48,718 nucleotides of DNA from an uncultured Bacteroidales bacterium (GTDB taxonomy: Bacteria; Bacteroidota; Bacteroidia; Bacteroidales; UBA932), in NCBI GenBank assembly GCA_944325965.1, contig CALVCB010000007.1:1-48718 (forward strand), read 5' to 3'. A program made the position numbers and the translations under genes. Of this stretch, positions 41,601-48,718 are shown in pieces (positions within the stretch are counted from its first letter, which is position 1; every line of letters begins with the position of its first letter). The notes under the pieces were generated by a model. That model was not told where the DNA came from. It searched no databases and was given only the letters and a program-made list of their open reading frames with translations.

Positions 41601-43135
41601 TGAGAGTCTCTTTCACCAATGTACCGTATACCCTCAATGGAGATTTCCACATAGACAGCAAGGGCATCTACTTCGACAGCATATCCCTCTCCGACAGGTT
41701 CGGGAACAGAGGAGGCATAACAGGACAGATATCATACGACAATTTCAAGGACATCAGATTTGACACCCATATCAATGCCGACCGCATCGAATGCATAAAC
41801 CTTGACGAGAAGATGAGCGAAATGTTCTACGGCAACATTTTCGCCACAGCAGGAATCTCGATCACGGGCCCGGTCAATTCCATCAAAATGGGAATTGAAG
41901 CCACCACTACCGGACAGGGACAGCTGCATGTCCCGGTATCTTCAGCCTCAAGCTCCAGGTCAAGCGACCTGCTCACATTCAAGAAAGTAGAGGAGGAAAC
42001 GATACTCGACCCGTATGAGGCCATGATTTCCAGGATAAAGAAACGTGAAAAGGCAAAAAGCAACTTCGAGATCAACCTGACAGTAGCTACAAACCCTGAC
42101 CTGCATGCCTTTATTGAAATAGACAAGGCTTCCGGGAATGTCCTGTCAGGATACGGGACCGGGACAATCGACCTGGACATAAACCCTAACAAGGACATAT
42201 TCAACATCAACGGCGACTATACACTCTCAGGAGGGAACTACAAATTCGTGGCCATCGGATTCGCGAGGGATTTCTCCATCAACGAGGGAAGCTCCGTGAA
42301 ATTCAACGGTGACATAATGGAAAGCACACTGGACATAGATGCAACATACACTACAAAAACCTCGCTCGGCCCCCTGATATCCGATACATCCTCGGTAAGT
42401 ACGAGAAGGATAGTGGAGTGCGGCATAAAAATCACCGACAAGATACGCAATCCGCGCCTCCAGTTCAGCATCAATGTTCCCGACCTTGACCCTACAATAA
42501 AGGCACGGGTCGAAAGCGCATTGAGCACGGAGGACAAAGTGCAGAAGCAGTTCCTGTACCTGCTGGTGTCCAACAGCTTCCTTCCTGACGAGCAGTCAGG
42601 GATAGTGAACAACACCTCGTTCCTGACATCAAGCGTATCCGAAATAATGTCCAACCAGCTGAACAACATCTTCCAGAAGCTTGACATACCGCTGGACCTC
42701 GGGCTCAGCTACCAGACGAATGACAGGGGAAACGACATCTTCGACGTGGCCGTCTCCACACAACTGTTCAACAACCGTGTGATAGTCAACGGCAACATCG
42801 GCAACAGACAGTATACCTCATCAGGCAACGCAAACGGAGATGTCGTAGGAGACCTTGACATAGAAATAAAGATAGACCGCCCGGGAGCTTTCAGGCTGAA
42901 CCTGTTCTCCCATTCCGCCGACCAGTACACGAACTATCTGGACAATTCCCAGAGGAACGGCATAGGACTGACCTATCAGCAGGAATTCAACAGTTTCAGG
43001 GAGTTCTTCAAGAAGATGTTCTCCGGAAGGAAAAAGAAGGACCAGATGCAGAGGCAGGAGGAAAAAGCGCTGATGAATGAAGAGAAAGTAATATTAAAAA
43101 TAAGCAATGACAATGGAAAGCAACCCGAAAAATAA
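38624..43135 (+). CDS. tamB: translocation and assembly module protein TamB (DUF490)
   Basis: TamB spans the periplasm from an inner-membrane anchor and helps lipid transport or outer-membrane protein assembly. The 1503-residue product has an N-terminal anchor (WLTVVAIVSVIIAGVLAI), a long beta-rich repetitive region forming the hydrophobic groove, and the DUF490 domain at about residues 1130-1470, with GTGTIDLDINPNKDIFNINGDYTLSGGNY cut here by its key pieces GDYTLSGGNYKF and SSVKFNGDI. No ATG is available in frame; I give TTG at 38624, but the upstream codons encode IKKTLKIL, so an ATC at 38603 may be the original start. It overlaps the next gene by 29 nt. Confidence 0.92.
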   Translation: MWLTVVAIVSVIIAGVLAIQTPQVQTYLSRKLIDKITHEADSKINFGKIHFRPFNTIILKDIEVIDKNPSDSAAQDTLFKAEYVIARFSLKGLKEKEGLHIARAYVRGAEMNLVIEDRQTNLERMFGIRKDRIKKDSQGNVFDIRRAMVNGMKFRLWNSRKGIHMPQKDCIDWSNLEVNDINIEARNLRLSDKIMKGTLDRLSFTEKSGYVCESVSGSAEVGHGKAQITDLSISDRWSGISIPEFSMSYTDARDFKNFISKVTLEASLDKSRIGMKTLSYFVPSLEDAPVSIEIPRARIAGTVDNLRINELEAASNMHGTYLSIKGDIKGLPEFGHIATDLHIDSLVFSTLSIEKLLSVLSGEKAPAISRYASGYDFTFRGKIRGNMDGLDVGGVLRSGIGTVVPMVRITGLAGNGNDTKIEGTIRTRGLDIGKAIGTDIVHECDMDSRLSASFGDEGPKLDIDSLSITRLNLNRYDYSGIAAAGTIEKKAFNGKIICSDPSLNFLFQGLFSFSSKTQNALYNFYANIGYADLNAINIDKRGLSRVSLQTSAKFTRVKGNDLLGSIKVSGVSLENENGKYDIGDISVSSHSSDTLFRVRLDSDFAEGTFIGTGPFSTFIQDAKDLTLKRQLPAIYKDSSYVWNGNRYNLSVSLYDTMDLLAFLSPGLYIAENTTLNLHVGKTGTMDGKVQSQRLAIGEQFMKDFTFDFRNDSTGLSGEMRSETINVATLSLKNNSFKLFANDNHIGAGYTYDNQGELVNRGEFYILGDLVRNADDRLQCKISMLPSSIYLNAREWNIMPSNVDICGKDINIGNMEFRSGEQSVRLHGGMSESGRDTLMLDMERFDISIINPLLGKSAAFSGAASGEALLISEGKDKYLNSDFLCSSTGISGTDMGTVQFSGKWDNVSRRISAGLKNSCGGKENFVIQGIYSLEDKYIDASADLNGFDISCMAPYLGSVFSETSGRLSGNFSAEGKPGSMSVESTGARFDDATLRVSFTNVPYTLNGDFHIDSKGIYFDSISLSDRFGNRGGITGQISYDNFKDIRFDTHINADRIECINLDEKMSEMFYGNIFATAGISITGPVNSIKMGIEATTTGQGQLHVPVSSASSSRSSDLLTFKKVEEETILDPYEAMISRIKKREKAKSNFEINLTVATNPDLHAFIEIDKASGNVLSGYGTGTIDLDINPNKDIFNINGDYTLSGGNYKFVAIGFARDFSINEGSSVKFNGDIMESTLDIDATYTTKTSLGPLISDTSSVSTRRIVECGIKITDKIRNPRLQFSINVPDLDPTIKARVESALSTEDKVQKQFLYLLVSNSFLPDEQSGIVNNTSFLTSSVSEIMSNQLNNIFQKLDIPLDLGLSYQTNDRGNDIFDVAVSTQLFNNRVIVNGNIGNRQYTSSGNANGDVVGDLDIEIKIDRPGAFRLNLFSHSADQYTNYLDNSQRNGIGLTYQQEFNSFREFFKKMFSGRKKKDQMQRQEEKALMNEEKVILKISNDNGKQPEK

Positions 43136-43835
43136 AGGGCGGCTGCTGCTCATACCATCCCCTATAGGAGATAACCCTCCGGAAGAAGTGATTCCGGAAG
43201 CCGTACTTGAGGTGCTCCGCAGAATAAAAGTGTTCGTCGTTGAAGAGACGCGCACAGCCAGAAGATACCTCTCCAGGGCCGGACTGAAAGGCCATATAGA
43301 TGAACTTGAGTTCCATGAGCTCAACGAACACACAAGACCGGAGGAAGTCGAAGGGTATATCAGGCTTTTCGACAACGGCACCGATATTGGACTGGTCTCA
43401 GAGGCCGGCCTCCCTGCCGTTGCGGACCCGGGGGCCCAGCTTGTGGAGCTGGCTCACAAGAACGGTATCAGAGTCATACCTTTTGTAGGACCGTCATCCC
43501 TGATGCTTGCTTTGATGGCATCAGGACTAAACGGGCAGTCCTTTGCCTTCTGGGGTTACCTCCCTGTAAAAAACGAAGAAAGGAAATCCAGGCTGAAGAC
43601 CCTGGAGAAGCAATCCTGCATGACAGGACAGACACAGATATTCATAGAAACGCCCTACAGGAACGACTCAATGCTGAAAGACATCCTGTCCTGCTGCAAT
43701 GAAAACACGAAAATCTGTGTGGCGGCAGGACTTACGGAGCCGGACGCATTAATCAGGACACTGAGAGTACAGGAATGGAAAAAAACCGGAGTTACCATAG
43801 GCAAACGTCCGTGCGTATTCCTGCTCCTGGCATAA
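43107..43835 (+). CDS. tetrapyrrole-methylase-family SAM-dependent methyltransferase (RsmI paralogue)
   Basis: The 242-residue product resembles the N-terminal methylase domain of RsmI, the 16S rRNA cytidine-1402 2'-O-methyltransferase: LLLIPSPIGDN at the start, VVEETRTARRYL, a central DIGLVSEAGLPAVADPGAQLV, and FVGPSSLMLALMASGL. It is shorter than RsmI and lacks the C-terminal part, and Bacteroidota usually carry both this short form and a full RsmI; so its target is uncertain. It overlaps tamB by 29 nt, which suggests co-translation. ATG at 43113 is an alternative start. Confidence 0.88.
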   Translation: MTMESNPKNKGRLLLIPSPIGDNPPEEVIPEAVLEVLRRIKVFVVEETRTARRYLSRAGLKGHIDELEFHELNEHTRPEEVEGYIRLFDNGTDIGLVSEAGLPAVADPGAQLVELAHKNGIRVIPFVGPSSLMLALMASGLNGQSFAFWGYLPVKNEERKSRLKTLEKQSCMTGQTQIFIETPYRNDSMLKDILSCCNENTKICVAAGLTEPDALIRTLRVQEWKKTGVTIGKRPCVFLLLA

Positions 43836-43938
43836 AATGAAATTCTTGGCGGGATCCCGGCAATCAAATAGTAAAATATATTAGGACAATAAAATCAGAA
43901 CAAATCATCAGACTGACGTTAAAGTGGAATTTGGCAAT

Positions 43939-44301
43939 ATGGATATACTTGAACTTGAAGGCATGGAGTTCTGGGCGCGGCACGGCTGCCTCGGCCATGA
44001 AAAGGCCTGCGGCAATCTCTTCACCGTGGATTTCCGTGCCGAAATGGACATGGGCGCCGCAGCCGCAAGCGACCGGCTTGAAGACGCTATGGACTACAGC
44101 ATGATATACGACGCCATAGCGGAGGTGATGAACGGCACTCATGCCGACCTGCTGGAGCACCTGGCCGGACAGATAGCCGACAGGATTTCCGTGAGTTTCC
44201 CGCAGCTCCACAGATTTTCCGTCAGAGTGTCAAAGCACAGGCCTCCGGTAAACGGAGTTGCAGCATGGTCAAGGGTGACCCTAAAATACCCGAGAGAATA
44301 A
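43939..44301 (+). CDS. folB: dihydroneopterin aldolase
   Basis: FolB cleaves 7,8-dihydroneopterin to 6-hydroxymethyl-7,8-dihydropterin in folate synthesis. The 120-residue product has the family start ILELEGMEFWARHGCLGHEK, then TVDFRAEMD, DAMDYSMIYDAI and the late RVSKHRPPVNG. The ATG at 43939 is chosen over the GTG at 43924 because it fits the usual family start. It lies 103 nt after the methyltransferase gene and 15 nt before mtaB. Confidence 0.93.
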   Translation: MDILELEGMEFWARHGCLGHEKACGNLFTVDFRAEMDMGAAAASDRLEDAMDYSMIYDAIAEVMNGTHADLLEHLAGQIADRISVSFPQLHRFSVRVSKHRPPVNGVAAWSRVTLKYPRE

Positions 44302-44316
44302 TGGACCTCCCAGGCA

Positions 44317-45594
44317 ATGAAACACGCAATAGAAATGAAGAAAAAAATAGCATTCGTGACCCTTGGCTGCAAACTCAACTATGCCGAGACTTCGACATAT
44401 GAACGTGGATTTACTGAATCCGGCGGATTCGATGTCGTATCATGGGACACAAAGGCCGACATGTACCTGGTAAACACATGCACTGTCACAGAACATTCCG
44501 ACAAAAAATGCCGTAACATAATCAGAAAACTGCACAGGATATCACCAGAAGCCGAGATTATCGTGACAGGGTGCTATGCCCAGATGAAGAAGGATGAAAT
44601 CAGCAGGATTCCGGGCGTGAGATTCGTTTTCGGAGCAGACGAAAAGGGTGCCGTAGTACCTTCGGTACTCAGGCACACTGAAGGGAATGACGGTCCGTGC
44701 GGAGCTGATGTGTCCACATTCCTGCCGGCATACTCCAGCGGAGAAAGGACAAGATCGTTCCTGAAGGTGCAGGACGGCTGCGACTATTTCTGCGCTTACT
44801 GCACGGTACCGTATGCAAGGGGTAGAAGCAGAAACATACCTATAAAGGACATCGTGGCACAGGCGCAAGAGATAGCCGGCAAAGGAGTAAAGGAAATTGT
44901 CCTGACAGGAGTGAACACCGGCGATTTCGGGAAATCCACAGGAGAGTCGTTTCTGGACCTGATAAAGGCACTCAACGGAGTGGATGGCATCGAAAGATAC
45001 CGCATTTCGTCCATCGAGCCCAATCTTCTCACTGAAGAGGCCGTCGACTGGATAGCGTCAGGGACAAAATTCCTTCCGCATTTCCATATCCCTCTGCAGT
45101 CCGGCAGCGATACTGTACTCAAAGAAATGGGAAGGAGATATGACACTGCATCCTTTGAACACAAGATCGGCTACATTCGGCAGAAGATGGAAAAAGAGGG
45201 AGGGCCGAAAGTGTTTTTCGGGATTGACGTAATTGCTGGTTTTCCTGGCGAGACAGACGGGCTTTTCCAGGAGACATATGATTTTCTGAAGGAGCGGATC
45301 AGGCCTGCATTCATCCATATTTTCCCGTACTCAAGAAGGAAAGGGACAAGGGCGGATACGATGCAGGGGCAGGTCCAGGACTCAGTAAAGACAGAACGGG
45401 TGAAGAGACTTGAGGAGCTGTGCGCCGTGCTGCACGCTGAATTCGTGGAAATGAACAGGGGCATACATGAGAAAGTCCTGTTCGAAAGCTCAGACAAGGG
45501 CGGGAAGATGTACGGATACACGCGGAACTACATACGTATTGAAAGGCCATACGAAGAACACCTTTCAGGAAAAATTGTTGATATTGTCATATAA
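44317..45594 (+). CDS. mtaB: tRNA t6A37 methylthiotransferase MtaB
   Basis: MtaB converts t6A to ms2t6A at A37 of tRNAs, using two iron-sulfur clusters. The 425-residue product has the N-terminal UPF0004 domain with TLGCKLNYAET, VNTCTVTE and VTGCYAQ supplying three Cys, and the radical-SAM motif CDYFCAYC near residue 155. PLQSGSDTVLKEMGRRY lies near 260, and a C-terminal TRAM-like region is present. A second ATG at 44335 is possible. It is in the folB operon; the TsaD product is its substrate, and TsaD is encoded nearby. Confidence 0.95.
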   Translation: MKHAIEMKKKIAFVTLGCKLNYAETSTYERGFTESGGFDVVSWDTKADMYLVNTCTVTEHSDKKCRNIIRKLHRISPEAEIIVTGCYAQMKKDEISRIPGVRFVFGADEKGAVVPSVLRHTEGNDGPCGADVSTFLPAYSSGERTRSFLKVQDGCDYFCAYCTVPYARGRSRNIPIKDIVAQAQEIAGKGVKEIVLTGVNTGDFGKSTGESFLDLIKALNGVDGIERYRISSIEPNLLTEEAVDWIASGTKFLPHFHIPLQSGSDTVLKEMGRRYDTASFEHKIGYIRQKMEKEGGPKVFFGIDVIAGFPGETDGLFQETYDFLKERIRPAFIHIFPYSRRKGTRADTMQGQVQDSVKTERVKRLEELCAVLHAEFVEMNRGIHEKVLFESSDKGGKMYGYTRNYIRIERPYEEHLSGKIVDIVI

Positions 45595-45653
45595 AGGAAA
45601 ACTGGGGCGGCGGATTTGATACGCATGCTCCCCTGACTGACAGCAAGACAGAT

Positions 45654-46559
45654 ATGTCCAGACTAACATTTCTAGGAACAGGGACTTCCCAGGGAGTCCC
45701 GATGATCGGATGCGGCTGCAAGGTATGCAGGTCCGCTGACCCGAGGGACAAAAGGCTACGCTCTTCCGTATTTGTAGAATACGGAGGATTGAAAATCCTA
45801 GTGGATGCAGGACCTGACTTCAGGACACAGATGCTCAGGGCCGGTATCAGGCATATTGATGCCATTCTCCTGACCCACAACCACAAGGACCACACTGGAG
45901 GGCTCGATGATGTTAGGGCGTTCAACTATATCGAAAGGGCCCCTATCAGGATATACTGTGAAAAATACGTGGAGGACTCGCTCCGGCAGGAATACTCCTA
46001 CGCATTCGCGGAGCACAGATATCCCGGGGTGCCTGAATGGCAGATTACCAACATAGACCAGCGACCGTTCACCGTATCCGAGAACATTCCGGAACAGAAG
46101 CTCGTATGGGTCGACGGGAAAGGCTATGACAAGATTCCAGTGTCGGAGGAAGAATGGGCGAAGGAGCATCATCCCGAAGAGGCCTGGAAAGGGACCTACA
46201 GGCCCAAACAAGTGGAGGTCATCCCGATAAGAGGACGGCATTTCATGCTTCCTGTACTCGGATACAGGTTCGGGAACATAGCCTACCTCACGGACATGAA
46301 CTATATTCCCGAGACGGAATTCACCAAGCTGGAGGGACTCGACCACTTCATCATCAACTGCGTGCGCCGGGGTAAGCACCTCTCCCATTTCTCCCTGGAG
46401 GAAGCTGTGGCCGTAGCCCGGAAGGTCGGTGCCAGGCACTCCTGGCTGACCCACCTTTCGCACCAGCTGCCGCGGTACGAAGACCTGTGCAGGGAACTTC
46501 CGGAGGATATCAGACCCGCCTATGACGGACTGACAATAGAATCAGTCCGGCGGCAGTGA
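45654..46559 (+). CDS. metallo-beta-lactamase-fold hydrolase, PhnP-like
   Basis: The 301-residue product begins with LTFLGTGTSQGVPMIGCGCKVC, in which the Cys residues resemble the zinc-binding knob of PhnP-type proteins. It has the metal-binding LLTHNHKDHTGGLDDVR near residue 73, a later NIAYLTDMNY and HSWLTHLSHQLPRYEDL. The family includes cyclic phosphodiesterases; a precise substrate cannot be assigned. It follows mtaB by 59 nt in the same direction. Confidence 0.9.
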   Translation: MSRLTFLGTGTSQGVPMIGCGCKVCRSADPRDKRLRSSVFVEYGGLKILVDAGPDFRTQMLRAGIRHIDAILLTHNHKDHTGGLDDVRAFNYIERAPIRIYCEKYVEDSLRQEYSYAFAEHRYPGVPEWQITNIDQRPFTVSENIPEQKLVWVDGKGYDKIPVSEEEWAKEHHPEEAWKGTYRPKQVEVIPIRGRHFMLPVLGYRFGNIAYLTDMNYIPETEFTKLEGLDHFIINCVRRGKHLSHFSLEEAVAVARKVGARHSWLTHLSHQLPRYEDLCRELPEDIRPAYDGLTIESVRRQ

Positions 46560-46580
46560 CACCAGGGCCTTCCGCCATCC

Positions 46581-46608
46581 AACATGCCGCCCCGGGCCGG
46601 GGCATGTT
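46581..46608. terminator. hairpin between the MBL-fold gene and recQ
   Basis: AACATGCC (46581-46588) and GGCATGTT (46601-46608) pair around a G/C-rich loop that can pair further. It lies between two convergent genes. There is no T-run, so it may be a rho-independent terminator only in part. Confidence 0.4.
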
Positions 46609-46626
46609 CCGGAAAGAGCTGATCCC

Positions 46627-48528
46627 TTATATCTTGTATGGAGGCACTTCCCCCCTGTCGATCATGTCCCGGAGCTGCCCGATATAGTCGCCTCCTTCCT
46701 CTGAAGCAGGCGAGCCGAACTTCACTGAAATGTCATTGAGGGTATAGTCCCCTCCCTTTTCTTCGAGAATATAACTGCGGAGGGACTTCCTTATGTTCAA
46801 GGGCCTTGCTGATGCCGCACGGCAGATATCGCAGCTGCCGCAGTCCTGTGACTCCGTCTGCCCGAAGTATTCCAGAAGATAGCGGCTGCGGCAGGTGTCA
46901 TCCTCCTTTATATATGAGATCATCTTCTCAGTCCTGGCCTCGGATGCGCTCCTGAGCTGTTCATATCTGGAGGTACTTAACCTTACATCCTTTGGATGCA
47001 GCCGGTCCTCCCTCAAGTATATGACCGTGGTATGGTCACACGGGATATACTTTATGACATGCTCCACCGAGAGCAGGTAAAGGAGCCTGCGGAGCTGCGG
47101 GACTGACACCCCTGAAACGGATGCCATATAGTCTTCATCGATAGAGACAGGATAAGAAAACACTCCCGTATATCTGCGCATGAGCATCTCCACCACTGTC
47201 TCCATGGCAAGTTCCGGCAACTCTATGCCGTAGAGGGACTGACGGTCTACCATGAATTGCACACGAGCCGGCATGTCGGCATCTTCAAGGACAGTCCAGT
47301 GGTCCTCCTTTTCTATATATTTAATGGAGTACCAGGCCATGGACCTGTTAAGATGAAAATGGCGGCAGAACTCTTCCAGGCTGAACTTCAGCTGCATGCC
47401 CATCCCAGCCTCGTACGGGATTCCGTAGAAAGAGTGCACCTTGTGGTAGATATCCTCAATATACTCTATTTCAGGATATGACAGACTCTCTATCTGGCGC
47501 AGCCTCCTGACATCACCTCCGTTCCACAGCAGGACAGCATAGGAGCGCTTGCCGTCCCTGCCTGCCCTTCCGGCCTCCTGGAAATACGCCTCCGGAGAAT
47601 CCGGTACGTCAAAATGTACCACATACCTCACGTCCGGCTTGTCAATCCCCATACCGAAAGCATTGGTACACACCATCACAGCTGTCTTGCCGGACTTCCA
47701 GTCAGCCTGCCTGCCAGAACGCAGATCTGGCCCCAGCCCCGCATGGTAAAACGAGCTCGACAGTCCCTGGGAGCGGAGGAAGGCCGACAGCTCCTCGCAT
47801 CTGTTGCGGCTCCTGACATACACTATCCCGGTCCCGGGGACAGATCGGCAGATTCCAGCCAGCTGGCCCATCTTGTCCTCGCAGCGGCGTACTATATAGG
47901 AAAGGTTCGGCCTCTCGAAACCGCTTTTCAGAAGGAGCTTCTCCCTGAAGTGAAGTTTCTCCATTATATCTTCGGCCACCTGCGGGGTAGCAGTAGCGGT
48001 AAGGGCGATTACAGGGGCGCCCACAATCTCGCGCAGCTTTCCTATGTCAAGATAGTCCGGACGGAAGTCATACCCCCACTGGGATATGCAGTGCGCCTCG
48101 TCCACCACGATATAGCTGACATCCATTTCCGTGACATACCGCCTGAAAAGCTCGGTGGAAAGACGCTCCGGGGAAAGATAAAGGAATTTGAAGTCACCGT
48201 AGGCAGCATTGTTGAGATTGAGCTCCACCTCCCTGCGGGTCATCCCGGTGTAGACAGCAAGTGCCTTGATACCCCTGTCCGCCAGGTTTTGCACCTGGTC
48301 CTTCATCAGGGCAATCAGAGGCGTGACCACCAGCGCGATGCCCTCCTTCATGAGAGCCGGGACCTGGAAGCACACCGACTTGCCGCCCCCGGTAGGCAAG
48401 ATCGCAAGCACGTCCTTTCCCTCTGCCGCAGCCGTCACAATCTCCTCCTGCATCGGCCGGAATGAACCGTATCCCCAGAATTCCTTCAGCACATCAAGCG
48501 GGGATATGTCCCCACCGTCTTTATCCAT
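46627..48528 (-). CDS. recQ: ATP-dependent DNA helicase RecQ
   Basis: RecQ unwinds DNA in repair and recombination. The 633-residue product has the RecQ motifs FRPMQEEIV, AILPTGGGKSVCFQVP (Walker A), VVDEAHCISQWGYDFRPDY (the DEAH box and aromatic loop) and TATATPQVAEDI. GMGIDKPDVRYVVH follows, and DSPEAYFQEAGRAGRDG is motif VI. A zinc-binding pattern CRSRYLL...C..CDIC is near 530. No HRDC domain is visible. The ATG at 48526-48528 is preferred since AAGGAG lies 9 nt upstream of it; the ATG at 48535-48537 would add three residues. Confidence 0.95.
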   Translation of the reverse strand: MDKDGGDISPLDVLKEFWGYGSFRPMQEEIVTAAAEGKDVLAILPTGGGKSVCFQVPALMKEGIALVVTPLIALMKDQVQNLADRGIKALAVYTGMTRREVELNLNNAAYGDFKFLYLSPERLSTELFRRYVTEMDVSYIVVDEAHCISQWGYDFRPDYLDIGKLREIVGAPVIALTATATPQVAEDIMEKLHFREKLLLKSGFERPNLSYIVRRCEDKMGQLAGICRSVPGTGIVYVRSRNRCEELSAFLRSQGLSSSFYHAGLGPDLRSGRQADWKSGKTAVMVCTNAFGMGIDKPDVRYVVHFDVPDSPEAYFQEAGRAGRDGKRSYAVLLWNGGDVRRLRQIESLSYPEIEYIEDIYHKVHSFYGIPYEAGMGMQLKFSLEEFCRHFHLNRSMAWYSIKYIEKEDHWTVLEDADMPARVQFMVDRQSLYGIELPELAMETVVEMLMRRYTGVFSYPVSIDEDYMASVSGVSVPQLRRLLYLLSVEHVIKYIPCDHTTVIYLREDRLHPKDVRLSTSRYEQLRSASEARTEKMISYIKEDDTCRSRYLLEYFGQTESQDCGSCDICRAASARPLNIRKSLRSYILEEKGGDYTLNDISVKFGSPASEEGGDYIGQLRDMIDRGEVPPYKI

Positions 48529-48682
48529 ACAATCCATCTCCTTGTCAAGGTTTCAAACCGGATATAAAGAATTTTATTTCGAAACTATATTCTTTCGAAT
48601 CAAAATCACCATCTTGGCACATTTTGTGCAAATGTTGTCAAGTTTTGACGTGGCAAAAGTAATAAAATAATCATACCAAAAG

Positions 48683-48713
48683 TTTGTCCTGTCGCAAAAT
48701 TATTATATTTTTG
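48683..48713 (+). promoter_or_regulatory. consensus promoter for a gene beyond the right edge
   Basis: TTTG (48683-48686) and TATTTTTG (48706-48713) are exactly 19 nt apart, the ideal Bacteroidota promoter. The transcript would start at the end of the window, so its gene is not visible. It is divergent from recQ. Confidence 0.75.
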
Positions 48714-48718
48714 CAGCG

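Noticed and set aside
43924-43938. GTG start for folB
   Set aside because: The ATG at 43939 fits the usual family start better and the extra five residues are not typical.
46627-48465. Long plus-strand frames opposite recQ
   Set aside because: They are complements of a motif-complete recQ and show no domain or start signals.
1-48718. CRISPR array, rRNA operon, insertion sequence or prophage structural genes
   Set aside because: I looked for regularly spaced repeats, rRNA landmarks, transposase motifs and capsid or tail genes and saw none.

Overview
The window is a piece of a Bacteroidota chromosome, most likely order Bacteroidales. The evidence is the 286-residue RpoD with no region 1.1, several promoters of the TTTG-N19-TAnnTTTG type, the parA-parB-DUF5683-mltD and hpt-adk-obgE gene orders, a helix-hairpin-helix outer-membrane protein, a fimbrillin-like lipoprotein, and a bacterial SRP RNA driven by a Bacteroidota-type promoter. 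The genus cannot be fixed from what I can see.

Positions 1 to about 5160 are the integrase end of a genomic island next to tRNA-Phe. This part is visibly more AT-rich than the rest. All its convincing genes run leftward, away from the tRNA: a tyrosine recombinase, an unknown 161-residue protein, a DUF4160/DUF2442 pair, a 52-residue small protein, an MNT/HEPN toxin-antitoxin pair and an unknown 96-residue protein. Its long non-coding gaps carry two families of short repeats that bracket the two toxin-antitoxin-like modules. The far end of the island lies outside the window.

Positions 5160 to 48718 are core chromosome, arranged in short operons. priA (with an unusual coiled-coil segment) is followed by parA-parB-DUF5683-mltD. 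An outer-membrane helix-hairpin-helix protein runs convergently. Next come hpt-adk-obgE-PAP2 phosphatase, a lone GH43 glycosidase, and tRNA-Ala behind a long repetitive leader. These are followed by dut-murF, a lipoprotein joining a fimbrillin-like part to a predicted seven-bladed propeller, an acidic small protein, and argS, rpoD and a DegP protease on the minus strand. dnaN and a 3'-5' exonuclease are followed by an apparently inactive fumarylacetoacetase-fold protein and tRNA-Thr. Then come a HI0933-type flavoprotein, a degenerate DUF922 protein, mnmA with a long insertion, cdd, the SRP RNA, a large FAD dehydrogenase, tsaD, tamB, a tetrapyrrole-methylase-type methyltransferase, folB, mtaB, a metallo-beta-lactamase-fold hydrolase and recQ.

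Several genes act together. PriA, DnaN, the exonuclease and RecQ serve replication and restart. ParA and ParB segregate chromosomes. MurF, the PAP2 phosphatase and MltD serve the cell wall. TamB, the lipoprotein and the barrel proteins serve the envelope. TsaD, MtaB and MnmA modify tRNA, with MtaB acting on the t6A product of TsaD. The points most worth a second look are the repeat-bracketed modules of the island, the family of degenerate enzymes (FAH-like and DUF922-like), the structured repeat leader before tRNA-Ala, and the missing ATG of tamB.
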